DNA of 62,194 bases from Actinomycetospora sp. TBRC 11914. GTDB taxonomy: Bacteria > Actinomycetota > Actinomycetes > Mycobacteriales > Pseudonocardiaceae. Within the stretch, counting starts at the first letter, position 1; each line of letters opens with the position of its first letter. The stretch lies in assembly GCF_012933465.1 (NCBI RefSeq), contig NZ_JABBND010000028.1:1-62194 (forward strand), in the 5' to 3' direction. Below are positions 50,184-59,755 of the stretch, in pieces. The position numbers were made by a program, and so were the translations under genes. The notes below the pieces were generated by a model. That model ran no database searches and was not told the origin of the DNA. It was given only the letters and a program-made list of their open reading frames with translations.

Positions 50184-50463
50184 GTCCCGTGGCAGCGATG
50201 GCACATTGCCGGCGCTGGATGCGTGGACGGCGCCGTTCACCCAGGAGCCCGCGCCCCGTCCCGTGGCAGCAATGGCACATTGCTGGCGCTGGATGCGTGG
50301 ACGGCGCCGTTCACCCCGCGGGCCCGCGCCTCGTCCCGTGGCAGCGATGGCACGTTGCTGGCGCTGGATGCGAGGACGGCGCCGTTCACCTCCGCGGCTC
50401 GGCCCCGTCCCGTGGCAGCGATGGCACATTGCCGGCGCTGGATGCGAGGACGGCGCCGTTCGC
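50184..50463. repeat. Four-copy ~74-bp tandem repeat
   Basis: Units start at 50184, 50258, 50333 and 50407 with gtcccgtggcag. Each has a 57-bp conserved core running through gcgatggcacattgc, gctggatgcg and gacggcgccgttc, then a variable spacer of about 17 bp. Only a few bases differ in the cores (c/t after ttgc, t/a after gcg). Within each unit ggcgct...ggcgcc can form a hairpin. The spacers are unlike each other. No protein is supported. It lies between ruvC and ruvA and occupies half of the 539-bp gap. Confidence 0.92.
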
Positions 50464-50606
50464 CCCGGGGACCCGCGCCTGTCCGGGCGGGCGGGCGGCA
50501 CCCTCGCCGCGTCCGTGCGTACGACCGTGCCGCTCACCCGTCGGTGTCCCCACCGGCCTCCGCGTGGCGCCGCCGAGGGTGTCGGGGGCGCGCGGTAGCG
50601 TCGCGC

Positions 50607-50622
50607 TCGAACAGGTGTTCGC
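50607..50622 (+). promoter_or_regulatory. LexA-type box upstream of ruvA
   Basis: tcgaacaggtgttcgc matches TCGAAC-N4-GTTCGA except for the final base. It lies 31 bp upstream of the GTG at 50654, at a position suited to repress a ruvAB promoter. The ruvC gene has no such site in its short upstream sequence. Confidence 0.75.
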
Positions 50623-50653
50623 CGGTCGGGCCGGCAGCAGGGAGGTGGGGGTC

Positions 50654-51277
50654 GTGATCTCGTCCGTGCGCGGGGAGGTCCTCTCGGTGGGCCTGGACCA
50701 CGCGGTCGTCGAGGTCGGCGGGGTGGGGATGGCGGTGCAGGCCACGCCGACCACGCTGGCCGGCCTCCGGCGCGGGCAGCACGCGCGGCTGGACACGGCG
50801 CTCGTCGTCCGCGAGGACTCGCTCACCCTCTTCGGCTTCGCCGACGCCGCCGAGCGGGAGCTGTTCGGGCTGCTCCAGACGGTGACCGGCGTGGGGCCGC
50901 GGCTCGCGCTGGCCACCCTCGCGGTGCTCGATCCGGCGGCCCTGAGCCGGGCGCTGGCCGACGGCAACCTGACGACGTTGATGAGCGTGCCGGGCATCGG
51001 TCGCAAGGGCGCCGAGCGGCTCGTCGTCGAGCTGCGGGACAAGGTCGCCCCGCCCGACTCCGCGTCGCCCGACACCGCGGACCCCGGGACGGCCGCCCCC
51101 TCGGTGGTCGCGGGCGGGACGATGCGCGACCAGGTCGTGGAGGCCCTGGTCGGGCTCGGGTTCGCCGTCAAGCCGGCCGAGAAGGCCGTGGACGAGACGG
51201 TGGGCGACCTCGGGGAGGGCGCCGGGTCGTCCGCCGTGCTCCGGGCCGCGCTGCACCGCCTGGGCCCCCACCGATGA
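50654..51277 (+). CDS. ruvA: Holliday junction branch migration protein RuvA
   Basis: A 207-residue protein that binds the junction as a tetramer. [20 protein letters not shown] is the OB-fold start; [20 protein letters not shown] and [20 protein letters not shown] are the two helix-hairpin-helix motifs. After an acidic linker, [20 protein letters not shown] is the RuvB-binding domain III. GGAGG at 50641-50645 precedes GTG 50654. It is followed by ruvB after 73 bp and probably driven by the SOS box upstream. Confidence 0.97.
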   Translation: MISSVRGEVLSVGLDHAVVEVGGVGMAVQATPTTLAGLRRGQHARLDTALVVREDSLTLFGFADAAERELFGLLQTVTGVGPRLALATLAVLDPAALSRALADGNLTTLMSVPGIGRKGAERLVVELRDKVAPPDSASPDTADPGTAAPSVVAGGTMRDQVVEALVGLGFAVKPAEKAVDETVGDLGEGAGSSAVLRAALHRLGPHR

Positions 51278-51350
51278 CGACGGGGCCGATGACGACGAGG
51301 CCGACGACGAGGCCCTCGACGACGGGGGCGAGGACGACGGGGGAGGCACC

Positions 51351-52424
51351 GTGAGCGGGGACGAGCTCTCGGCCGACCTCGAGCGGGCGCTGGCCGCCAC
51401 CCGCGAGGCGGGGGACTCGGACCTGGAGAACCGGCTGCGGCCCGCGCGGCTCGCCGAGTTCATCGGGCAGCCGCGGGTCCGCGAGCAGCTCGACCTCGTG
51501 CTACAGGGGGCCCTGCGGCGCGGCCGGCCGCCGGACCACGTGCTGCTCTCCGGCCCTCCCGGCCTGGGCAAGACGAGCCTCGCGATGATCATCGGGACGG
51601 AGCTGGGCAGCGCCGTGCGCATCACCAGCGGCCCGGCCCTCGAACGGGCGGGCGACCTGGCGGCGATGCTCTCCAACCTCGTCGAGGGCGACGTCCTCTT
51701 CATCGACGAGATCCACCGTATGGCCCGCCCGGCCGAGGAGATGCTCTATCTCGCGATGGAGGACTTCCGGGTCGACATCGTGGTGGGCAAGGGCCCCGGG
51801 GCCACGTCGATACCGCTCGACGTCGCCCCGTTCACGCTGGTCGGGGCGACGACGCGGGCCGGCTCGCTCACCGGACCGCTGCGCGACCGGTTCGGGTTCA
51901 CCGGGCACATGGAGTTCTACGAGCCGGAGGACCTCGAGCTCGTCGTCGCCCGCAGCGCGGACATCCTCGAGGTGGACCTGCGGCCCGACGGCGGGCGCGA
52001 GATCGCCTTCCGCTCGCGCGGCACCCCGCGCATCGCCAACCGACTGCTCCGGCGCGTGCGCGACTACGCCGAGGTGCGCGCCGACGGCACCGTGACCCGG
52101 GAGGTGGCCCGGGCGGCGCTCGCGGTCTACGACGTCGACGAGCTGGGCCTCGATCGGCTCGACCGCGCCGTCCTCGCCGCCCTCGTGCGCTCCTTCGGCG
52201 GCGGCCCCGTCGGGGTGTCGACGCTGGCGGTCGCCGTGGGGGAGGAACCGGGCACCGTCGAGGAGGTGTGCGAGCCCTACCTGGTGCGGGCGGGGATGCT
52301 CGCGCGGACGCCGAGAGGACGAGTCGCGACACCCGCGGCGTGGCGCCACCTGGGGGAGACGCCCCCCGAACGGGACGCACCGGACGAAATCGACGAGCAG
52401 GGCCCGCCGACGTTGTTCGGATGA
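51351..52424 (+). CDS. ruvB: Holliday junction helicase motor RuvB
   Basis: A 357-residue hexameric AAA+ ATPase that drives branch migration. Walker A is GPPGLGKT (68-75), Walker B LFIDEIH with D119/E120. [18 protein letters not shown] contains sensor 1 and the arginine-finger region, and a winged helix ([20 protein letters not shown]) ends the protein. Length is normal. GTG 51351. The 73 bp before it are a gacgacgg simple-repeat stretch after the ruvA stop. Confidence 0.97.
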   Translation: MSGDELSADLERALAATREAGDSDLENRLRPARLAEFIGQPRVREQLDLVLQGALRRGRPPDHVLLSGPPGLGKTSLAMIIGTELGSAVRITSGPALERAGDLAAMLSNLVEGDVLFIDEIHRMARPAEEMLYLAMEDFRVDIVVGKGPGATSIPLDVAPFTLVGATTRAGSLTGPLRDRFGFTGHMEFYEPEDLELVVARSADILEVDLRPDGGREIAFRSRGTPRIANRLLRRVRDYAEVRADGTVTREVARAALAVYDVDELGLDRLDRAVLAALVRSFGGGPVGVSTLAVAVGEEPGTVEEVCEPYLVRAGMLARTPRGRVATPAAWRHLGETPPERDAPDEIDEQGPPTLFG

Positions 52425-52505
52425 GCTGGCAGACTCGGGGGGAGTACGTACGACGGATCGCTGGTAGCGCGGTCGGTCGGACCGCACGGATCCGAACGGA
52501 GCGAG

Positions 52506-53018
52506 ATGGACCTCCTCTTCCCTCTGCTGATCGTCTTCATGATCGGCATGATCTTCTTCTCGAACCGGCAGCGGAAGAAGCAGCAGCAGCAACAGCAGTC
52601 CCTGCAGGACTCGATCGCGGTGGGCGACGTCGTCGTCATGACCTGCGGTGTCTCGGGCACCGTCGTCGACACCGACGACGAGAAGACCATCGACCTGGAG
52701 ATCGCCCCCGAGGTCATCACCACGTGGCTGCGCGCCGCGGTGCGGGAGAAGCTCTCCACCGACCTCGACACGGTGCACGGCGGTGACCACCTCGAGCACC
52801 ACGACCTCGACGCCGAGCACGCCGAGCTGACCGACACGGTCCGCCCCACGGGCGGCGCGGCCCCGCACGCCGGCACCTCGAACGGCGTCCCGGCCGCGGC
52901 CTCGGAGCCGCACGACGCCACGGCGACGGGGTTCTCCGACCCCACCGCCACCCCGAGCAGCAACGGCACCGACGGCGTGTCGGCCGGCTCGACCACGCCG
53001 CGGGACCCGCGGTCCTGA
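52506..53018 (+). CDS. yajC: Preprotein translocase subunit YajC
   Basis: A 170-residue membrane protein that joins SecD-SecF at the Sec translocon. An N-terminal helix (LLFPLLIVFMIGMIFFSNRQ) leads to RKKQQQQQQS and the conserved AVGDVVVMTCGVSGTVVDTD segment. The last 80 residues are a disordered Thr/Ser/Gly-rich tail, longer than in most relatives (about 110 aa). ATG 52506. A hairpin (53072-53097) lies between this gene and secD. Confidence 0.94.
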   Translation: MDLLFPLLIVFMIGMIFFSNRQRKKQQQQQQSLQDSIAVGDVVVMTCGVSGTVVDTDDEKTIDLEIAPEVITTWLRAAVREKLSTDLDTVHGGDHLEHHDLDAEHAELTDTVRPTGGAAPHAGTSNGVPAAASEPHDATATGFSDPTATPSSNGTDGVSAGSTTPRDPRS

Positions 53019-53071
53019 ACCGCGGGTAGCCCGTCGCGCCCAGGGGGCCGCGCCGGGCTCCTACCGCACGG

Positions 53072-53097
53072 CCCGGCCCGGGGCGCACCGGGCCGGG
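53072..53097. terminator. Hairpin between yajC and secD
   Basis: cccggcccgg (53072-53081) and ccgggccggg (53088-53097) form a 10-bp perfect stem with a 6-nt loop. It lies in the 268-bp yajC-secD gap and may attenuate read-through or end the ruvAB-yajC transcript, with a new secDF promoter downstream. Confidence 0.55.
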
Positions 53098-53286
53098 TGC
53101 GATCGGCCGGACGGCGGCGGCCTACTCTGCGGGCTGGTCCTCGGCGTGCGCCGCCCGGCGTGCCCCGCGGGGTGCCGGATAGGCGCCGGTGCCGTGCCAC
53201 GGCCCCGGCGCCGACGGCCGGCCGGTGCGCCCGCGGCGGGGACGAGTCCGAGGACCCGACCGTCGCACGATCCTGGAGTTCGCAGC

Positions 53287-55038
53287 GTGGCCCCTCCCAC
53301 CGTCCGGTTCCGGCCGGGCCGCTACCTCGCCGTCTTCGCGGGGATCGTGGTGGTCCTCTATGCGCTCGTGTTCCTGACCGGGGACGGGTCACCCACCCCG
53401 AAGCTCGGGATCGACCTGCAGGGCGGCACGACCGTCACGCTGACCGCCCGCACCGAGACCGGCGCCGCCCCCACGCCCGACCAGCTGAACCTGGCGCGCC
53501 AGATCATCGAGCAGCGCGTCAACGGGCTCGGCGTCTCCGGCGCCGAGGTCGTGCAGAACGGCAACAACCTCGTCATCACGGTGCCGGGAACGGCGGGCGA
53601 CCAGGCGCGCAGCCTCGGCCAGACCGCCCGGCTCTACTTCCGGCCCGTCGAGCAGGGCCCGCTGGCCGCCGCGCCGCAGCCGGCCGCGGGCGCGACCGGC
53701 GGACAGACCACCCCGGGCGCGGGTGGCGGCGGGGGCACGCCCGGGCGGGCGCCCGCGGGTCAGAGCGTGCACCTGCCGGTGCAGGCGCCGACCCCGCCCG
53801 CGCCCCCGGGAGGCGGCGGCACCTCGCAGGACCCGCGTCAGGCCGCGGCGATCGCGGCGGCCAAGGCCACCCGGCAGAGCACCGACCCGGCCGTCCAGGC
53901 GCAGGCCCTGCAGACGCTCAATTGCGCCGTCGAGGACCCGCTGCGCGGCTACGACGACCCGACGAAGCCGCTGGTCGCGTGCGACCGCAACGGCCAGGCC
54001 AAGTACGTGCTCGGCCCGTCGATCCTCTCGGGCACCGAGGTCGCCGACGCCGTCGCCGCCCCCAACCAGCAGGGCGCGGGCTACGTCATCAACGTGACGT
54101 TCAAGTCCGCCGGCGCCGGCATCTGGGCGCAGTACACCGCCGCCAACATCGGCAAGGCCGTGGCGTTCACGCTCGACTCGCAGGTCGTCTCCGCGCCGAC
54201 CATCGAGGCCGCCCAGCCGGCCGGCAACTCGCAGATCAGCGGGAACTTCAACCAGCAGTCCGCGACCGACCTGGCGAACGTCCTCAAGTACGGCTCGCTG
54301 CCGCTGTCGTTCGACACCTCGGACGCGCAGACGATCTCGGCGACGCTGGGGCTCGCGTCGCTCGAGGCCGGCCTCATCGCCGGCGTCATCGGCCTCGTCC
54401 TGGTGTTCGTCTACTCGCTCTTCTACTACCGGGCGCTGGGCGTGCTGACGATCCTCTCGCTGGTCCTCTCCGGGGTGATCGTCTACGCGGTGCTCGTGCT
54501 GCTCGGCCGCAGCATCGGGTTCACGCTCGACCTCTCCGGCGTCGCGGGCTTCATCGTCGCGATCGGTATCACCGCGGACTCGTTCGTGATCTTCTTCGAA
54601 CGCATCAAGGACGAGATGCGTGAGGGCCGCAGCTTCCGCTCGGCGGTGCCCCGCGGGTGGACCCGGGCCCGCCGCACGATCCTCTCGGGCGACGCGGTCA
54701 GCTTCCTGGCCGCCGTCGTGCTCTACGTCCTCGCCGTCGGCCAGGTCCGCGGGTTCGCGTTCACCCTCGGCATGTCGACGATCCTCGACCTCGTCGTGGT
54801 CTTCCTCGTGACGCACCCGCTGCTGGCCCTGGCGTCGAACTCGCGCCTGTTCGCGAGCCCGGCCTGGTCGGGCCTCGGCAAGGTCGCCTCGCAGAGCACC
54901 CGACCCGGCGTCGGCACCCGTCCGGGGAGCGGGGGCAGCGCGCCCCGCCCCGGCGCCCGGCCCGGCCAGACCCGTCGCCCGACCGCGTCCGGCGGCCGGT
55001 CGCCCCGCAGCGGCTCCGGTCGCGGAGGTACCCGATGA
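53287..55038 (+). CDS. secD: Protein translocase subunit SecD
   Basis: A 583-residue RND-like protein that uses the proton gradient to pull exported proteins across the membrane. TM1 is YLAVFAGIVVVLYALVFLTG, then LGIDLQGGTTVTLTA. Residues about 130-185 hold a Gly/Ala/Pro-rich insert (GAGGGGGTPGRAPAG) inside the first periplasmic domain. The TM2-6 block has VAGFIVAIGITADSFVIFFERIKD. The C-terminal tail is Arg/Pro/Gly-rich. GTG 53287. The stop overlaps the secF start (ATGA, 55035-55038). Confidence 0.96.
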   Translation: MAPPTVRFRPGRYLAVFAGIVVVLYALVFLTGDGSPTPKLGIDLQGGTTVTLTARTETGAAPTPDQLNLARQIIEQRVNGLGVSGAEVVQNGNNLVITVPGTAGDQARSLGQTARLYFRPVEQGPLAAAPQPAAGATGGQTTPGAGGGGGTPGRAPAGQSVHLPVQAPTPPAPPGGGGTSQDPRQAAAIAAAKATRQSTDPAVQAQALQTLNCAVEDPLRGYDDPTKPLVACDRNGQAKYVLGPSILSGTEVADAVAAPNQQGAGYVINVTFKSAGAGIWAQYTAANIGKAVAFTLDSQVVSAPTIEAAQPAGNSQISGNFNQQSATDLANVLKYGSLPLSFDTSDAQTISATLGLASLEAGLIAGVIGLVLVFVYSLFYYRALGVLTILSLVLSGVIVYAVLVLLGRSIGFTLDLSGVAGFIVAIGITADSFVIFFERIKDEMREGRSFRSAVPRGWTRARRTILSGDAVSFLAAVVLYVLAVGQVRGFAFTLGMSTILDLVVVFLVTHPLLALASNSRLFASPAWSGLGKVASQSTRPGVGTRPGSGGSAPRPGARPGQTRRPTASGGRSPRSGSGRGGTR

Positions 55039-56417
55039 CCCGCCCCACCCGCCACTCCGGACGCCGTCGGCCCGACGCCGACGAGCCCGTGGACGCCGTC
55101 GACGACGGCCCCGAGCCCGAGGACGACCTCGTCGCGGACGAGCCCGACGACGACGTCGAGGGCGCGGCCGCCCCGACCCGCCGCTCCGGGCGGCCCAGCC
55201 GCCTCGATCGCCTCTACCAGGGCAACGGCGGGATCGACATCGTCGGCCGCTCACGCACCTGGTACCTGCTCTTCGGCGCGCTCGTGCTGGTGTGCGTGCT
55301 GTCGATGGTGCTGCGCGGCTTCAACTTCTCGATCGACTTCGAGGGCGGGACCTCGGTGCAGTTCCCGGCCCGGGGCGCGAGCGGCGTCGCGGAGACGAGC
55401 GAGGTGCAGCAGGTCTTCGACCAGGCGGTCGGGCGCCCGGCGGAGTCGGTGCAGGTGGCGGGCACCGGCGGCTCGGCGACGATCGTCATCAAGTCCGACC
55501 GGTTGACCGAGGCCGAGCAGGTCGCCCTCGACCAGGCGCTGTTCCAGCGCTTCCAGCCCCTGGGCAGCTCCGGCCAGCCCGACCCCAACGCGGTCAGCAA
55601 CAGCGCCGTCAGCGCGAGCTGGGGCGGGGAGATCACCCGACAGGCACTCATCGCGCTGGCGGTGTTCCTCGTCCTCGTGACCGCCTACCTGGCGATCTAC
55701 TTCGAGCGCCGGATGGCCGTCGCGGCGATCATCGCCCTGATCAACGACATCGTGGTCACCGCGGGCGTCTACTCGCTGGTGGGCTTCGAGGTCTCCCCGG
55801 CCACCGTCATCGGCCTGCTCACGATCCTCGGGTTCTCGCTCTACGACACCGTCGTCGTGTTCGACAAGGTCCGCGAGAACACCCGCGGGCTGGCCGGCCT
55901 CACCCGGCGCACCTACGCCGAGGCCGCGAACCTCGCGGTCAACCAGACGCTGATGCGCTCGCTCAACACCTCGCTGATCGCGGCGCTCCCGCTGATCGGG
56001 CTGTTCGTCGTGGGCGTCGTCCTGCTCGGGGTCGGGGTCCTCGGCGACCTGGCCCTCGTCCAGCTCGTCGGGACGATCATCGGTGCGGCGTCGTCGGTGC
56101 TGCTCGCGACGCCGATCGTGGTCGACCTGGCGATGCGCGACCGGGTGTGGGCTCAGCAGGCGCAGCGGGTGGCCGCGCGGCGCGAGAAGAACGCGCGCCG
56201 CTCCGCCGCCGGCGCCGGCGACACCCGCTCCGGGGTCACCACCGGTGAGCCAACCGACGTCCTCGACACCGACGCGGTCGTGGCCGCCGCCGGTGCCCCG
56301 AACGGTCGGGAGACGCGGAGCGCGGACGCGGGCACGCGGCGCAGCGCGAGCGCGCCGCGGCCGGGGGCCCGCCCGGCCGGGAAGACGGGACGCCCGAGCG
56401 GGAAGCGTCGCCGGTGA
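55035..56417 (+). CDS. secF: Protein translocase subunit SecF
   Basis: A 460-residue partner of SecD. A long acidic N-terminal cytoplasmic stretch (about 65 residues) precedes TM1 (WYLLFGALVLVCVLSMVLRG) and NFSIDFEGGTSVQF. The TM block has VIGLLTILGFSLYDTVVVFD and KVRENTRG, the conserved SecF motif. The C-terminal tail of about 90 residues is basic and disordered. The start overlaps secD and the stop overlaps apt (GTGA), so secD-secF-apt are translationally linked. Confidence 0.96.
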   Translation: MTRPTRHSGRRRPDADEPVDAVDDGPEPEDDLVADEPDDDVEGAAAPTRRSGRPSRLDRLYQGNGGIDIVGRSRTWYLLFGALVLVCVLSMVLRGFNFSIDFEGGTSVQFPARGASGVAETSEVQQVFDQAVGRPAESVQVAGTGGSATIVIKSDRLTEAEQVALDQALFQRFQPLGSSGQPDPNAVSNSAVSASWGGEITRQALIALAVFLVLVTAYLAIYFERRMAVAAIIALINDIVVTAGVYSLVGFEVSPATVIGLLTILGFSLYDTVVVFDKVRENTRGLAGLTRRTYAEAANLAVNQTLMRSLNTSLIAALPLIGLFVVGVVLLGVGVLGDLALVQLVGTIIGAASSVLLATPIVVDLAMRDRVWAQQAQRVAARREKNARRSAAGAGDTRSGVTTGEPTDVLDTDAVVAAAGAPNGRETRSADAGTRRSASAPRPGARPAGKTGRPSGKRRR

Positions 56418-56986
56418 CCCCGGCCACCGGCCGGGGCGGTGAGACCACCGACGACGCCGACGAGACCGACCGCGCGCTCGTCGCCGACCTGCTGCGCACC
56501 GTTCCGGACTTCCCGAAGCCCGGCATCCTGTTCTGGGACCTCACGACGGTGCTCGCCGACGCCGCCGGGCTGGCCGCCACGACGCGGCTGCTGGGCGGCA
56601 CCCCGGCCGGGGGTGAGGTCGACGTCGTCGTCGGGATCGAGGCCCGCGGGTTCCTGCTCGGGGCCGCCGTCGCGCAGGCGCTGGGCCTCGGCGTCGTCCC
56701 GGTCCGCAAGCAGGGGAAGCTGCCCGCCGTCGCCGCCTCGCGGTCCTACGACCTCGAGTACGGGTCGGCGACCCTCGAGCTCCCCGCCGACGTGCTCGCG
56801 CCGGGCGCGCGGGTGCTGCTCGTCGACGACGTCCTCGCGACCGGGGGCACCGCCGGCGCCGCGTGCGACCTCGTCGAGGAGTGCGGCGCCACGGTCGCCT
56901 CCCTCGCGGTGGTGCTCGAGCTGCCCGAGCTCGGTGGCCGCGGCCGCCTCGACGGCCGGCCCCTGCACGCGGTCCTGCAGCGCTGA
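56414..56986 (+). CDS. apt: Adenine phosphoribosyltransferase
   Basis: A 190-residue enzyme making AMP from adenine and PRPP. VPDFPKPGILFWDLTTVL is the N-terminal hood, VVGIEARGFLLGAAVA and VRKQGKLPAVA the base-side loops, YDLEYGSATLELPAD the family signature and VLLVDDVLATGGTAGAACDL the PRPP-binding loop. GTG 56414 overlaps the secF stop. It usually stands next to rel in actinobacteria; here an FUSC-family gene lies between. Confidence 0.95.
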   Translation: MTPATGRGGETTDDADETDRALVADLLRTVPDFPKPGILFWDLTTVLADAAGLAATTRLLGGTPAGGEVDVVVGIEARGFLLGAAVAQALGLGVVPVRKQGKLPAVAASRSYDLEYGSATLELPADVLAPGARVLLVDDVLATGGTAGAACDLVEECGATVASLAVVLELPELGGRGRLDGRPLHAVLQR

Positions 56987-57102
56987 CACCTCGCCGTCCC
57001 CCGATGGGGGATGGGCCACATCTCGCTCTCCGGAACCGCCTGCGGCCCCCGTCCGATGGTTCGCACAGCTAACATCGTCGGCGGCGAGCGAGAGGGAGGC
57101 CG

Positions 57103-59553
57103 ATGACGCTCACGTCGACCGGACGACGCGAAGACACGGAACCCATCGAACCCACCGACGACGTCGCACCGCCCGCGGCGATGTCGCCCTCCCCACCGAC
57201 CCCGGTCGAGGGCCCCGCGCGGGTCTCCTGGGGGGAGCGGCTCCTCGCGTCCGACCCCGGCAACGTCCGGATCACCCTCGCCACCCGGGCCGCGCTGTCG
57301 CTGGCCGTCGCGCTCGGTGTCTCCGCCCTGCTCGCCGGCGCCCTCGGCCTGCAGGGGACCGCGGCGATGGTGATGGTCGTCCTCGGCGCGGTCCTGACGA
57401 TGATGACGACGTTCACCGCGGCCGACCCCACCACCCGCGGCCGCGTGATCACCCAGCTCTGCCTGCCGGTCGCGATGGTCGCCGGCATCACGCTGAGCAC
57501 GCTGGTCGACAAGCACCGGGTGCTCTCGCTGTCGCTGTTCGTCGTGGTCATGTTCGCGGTGGTCTGGGTGCGGCGCTTCGGGCCCCGCGCGTTCGCCTGC
57601 GGCATGGTCATCTGGATGGGCTACTTCATGGCCCTGTTCCTGCAGCTCTCGTTCGCGCAGCTCCCGGTCGTGCTCGTCGCGGTCGCGAGCACGACGGTGC
57701 TGCTGCTGGTGATCGCGCTCGTCGTCGCCCCGCAGCGTCCGGCGCGGCGGATGCGCCGCATGGTCGCGGCGTTCGCGGCCCGGGTGCGGATCGCCGCGGC
57801 CGAGCACCGCGACCCCGCCGCCCGCTCGCCCTGGCAGCGCTGGACCGGCCGCGTCGGGACCCCCGACCGGGCCCTGCTGCGGGTCGACGAGGTCGCGGTC
57901 CTCGTCGACGGGCAGCTCGCCATCCCGCACTCGCTGACCGACCCCGGCCACGCGCCCGCGGTGCGCGCCGCCGTGCTGCGGGTCGAGGCCGCGCTCGCCC
58001 GGCTGCTCGACACCCCGCCCGGGGCGGTCCGCCCGGCCGACGCCGCGGCGGTGGAGGACGCGCTGCGGCGGCTCGAGACGGTGCTCGACGACGACCGCCG
58101 GGCGGCGCCGGCCGCCGCCACCGGCGACGCGTCGCCGTTCACCCCGGCCGCGGAGCTGTTCGCGGGCTTCCTGCCCGGCAGCGCGGTGACCGTCGGGCCG
58201 ATGGTGGCCCCCGAGGGCGGCGGGTCGAAGCTGCTGCTCACCACCCGCCAGGCCCTGCAGATCGCGCTGGCGGGCGGCCTGTCCATCGCCCTCGGCGACG
58301 CCCTCAACGGGCAGCGCTGGTACTGGGCCGTGCTCGCCTGCTTCCTGGCCTTCACCGGCACCGCCACGGCCGCGGAGACCGTGCGCAAGGCCCTGCAGCG
58401 CACCGTCGGGACGGTGATCGGCGTCGCCGTGGCCCTCGTGCTCGTCCCGCTGCTGGGCCACTCCACCGTGGTGTCGCTCGTGGTCATCCTCGTGGCGATC
58501 TTCGTCGGCTTCTACCTGTTCCGGGTGTCCTACACCTGCCTCGCGTTCGCGATCACGATCCTGATCGCGGAGCTCTACGAGCTGCTGGGGACCTACAGCG
58601 ACGGGCTGCTCGCGCTGCGGGTCGGCGAGACCGCGCTCGGCGCGCTCGTGGGCGGCGTGGTGGCGGTGTCGTTCCTCCCGGCGTCCGCCGCGGCCGCCGA
58701 GCAGGCCGCGCGCGCCCGCCTCGCCGAGGAGCTGCGCGCGGCCACGCTCGACGTCGCGACGGTCCTGCGTGACGGCCCGGGGAGCACGGGCGCCGACGGC
58801 GGACCGGTCGACCTGCACGCCCGGGTCCGGTCGCTCGACGCCGCCGTGCACCAGCTCGCCCTCATCGGCCTGCCGCTCTCGCTGCGGGTGGTGCCCGGAG
58901 CGCCGGCGCGCCGCGCGGCGGTCACGGGGCGGCTCTCGGCGTGGGTGCGGTGCGCGGCCCGCGTCCGCGCGGTGATCCACGCCGTCGAGGACGCGGCGGA
59001 CACCCCTCGTCAGCGCCACGAGGCGGTGGAGGGGGCGATGAGCGCGGTGCGGGGACTCGTCGAGGCCCTGGCCGAGGGCCGTGAGCCCGGCGAGCACACC
59101 GCGGGACCGGCCGGCGGCGAGACCCCGGAAGCCCTGGTCGGCGAGCTGTCCGCGCTGCACGGCGCGCTGCTCGCCCTCCACGAGGTCGACCCCACCGCGG
59201 GGCCGGCCGAGCGACCTCGGGTCGACGCTGCCGCGCCGAACGCGGCGCGCCCCCTCGAGACCGGCGCCGTGCGCGGCCGCGTCACCGGCGAGGACGGCGC
59301 GGGTCTGGACGCCGTCGTGACCGTCGTCGATCCCCACGGACGCCAGCTCGGGCGGGTCCGGACCGACGCCGCCGCCGGCGGGCGCTTCACGGTGCCGGTC
59401 GACGGCGGCCGGGGTCCCTGGCTCGTCGTCGTCGCGGCCGCGGGCTACGCCCCGCACGCCGGCCGGGCGCCCGCCGGTCCGGAGCACCGCGTCGTCCTCG
59501 CCCCCGCCCACCGGGCGCCGGCCGCGCGACAGGCGGCTCCCGTCGCCCTGTGA
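57103..59553 (+). CDS. FUSC-family membrane protein with C-terminal CarboxypepD_reg-like domain
   Basis: An 816-residue protein with two membrane blocks (residues about 65-210 and 380-530) in the aromatic-acid exporter/FUSC pattern ([40 protein letters not shown]). Long helical soluble parts follow each. The last 96 residues, from about 721, read as a small beta-sandwich: [20 protein letters not shown], then [20 protein letters not shown] and [11 protein letters not shown]. This fits the carboxypeptidase-regulatory-like fold, not standard for FUSC. GAGGGAGG precedes ATG 57103. Efflux is inferred; the substrate is unknown. Confidence 0.88.
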   Translation: MTLTSTGRREDTEPIEPTDDVAPPAAMSPSPPTPVEGPARVSWGERLLASDPGNVRITLATRAALSLAVALGVSALLAGALGLQGTAAMVMVVLGAVLTMMTTFTAADPTTRGRVITQLCLPVAMVAGITLSTLVDKHRVLSLSLFVVVMFAVVWVRRFGPRAFACGMVIWMGYFMALFLQLSFAQLPVVLVAVASTTVLLLVIALVVAPQRPARRMRRMVAAFAARVRIAAAEHRDPAARSPWQRWTGRVGTPDRALLRVDEVAVLVDGQLAIPHSLTDPGHAPAVRAAVLRVEAALARLLDTPPGAVRPADAAAVEDALRRLETVLDDDRRAAPAAATGDASPFTPAAELFAGFLPGSAVTVGPMVAPEGGGSKLLLTTRQALQIALAGGLSIALGDALNGQRWYWAVLACFLAFTGTATAAETVRKALQRTVGTVIGVAVALVLVPLLGHSTVVSLVVILVAIFVGFYLFRVSYTCLAFAITILIAELYELLGTYSDGLLALRVGETALGALVGGVVAVSFLPASAAAAEQAARARLAEELRAATLDVATVLRDGPGSTGADGGPVDLHARVRSLDAAVHQLALIGLPLSLRVVPGAPARRAAVTGRLSAWVRCAARVRAVIHAVEDAADTPRQRHEAVEGAMSAVRGLVEALAEGREPGEHTAGPAGGETPEALVGELSALHGALLALHEVDPTAGPAERPRVDAAAPNAARPLETGAVRGRVTGEDGAGLDAVVTVVDPHGRQLGRVRTDAAAGGRFTVPVDGGRGPWLVVVAAAGYAPHAGRAPAGPEHRVVLAPAHRAPAARQAAPVAL

Positions 59554-59755
59554 GCGACCGTTCACCGACGACGCCGCCGGCCCGCGGGGCCGTCGTCGCG
59601 CGCGAGCGACGGAGGGTGACCTCTCGTCCCGCTCGCGTGGTCGCGGAGCGGACGTCGGCGCGGTCGGTGACCTACGCTGGAAGGATTCCGGACCGGGGAT
59701 CCGTTCCCGGTCCAGGAGAGCCCGCCAGCGGCTCGACCAGCGGAGGTGCTCACCA

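Noticed and set aside
50184..50463. CRISPR array
   Set aside because: The repeats are 57 bp and spacers 17 bp, the reverse of CRISPR proportions, with no cas genes nearby.
50189..51277. Protein-coding reading of the ruvC-ruvA tandem repeat as an extension of RuvA
   Set aside because: The in-frame translation upstream of GTG 50654 is repetitive Arg/Trp-rich sequence. RuvA begins normally at ISSVRGEV with a good ribosome site.
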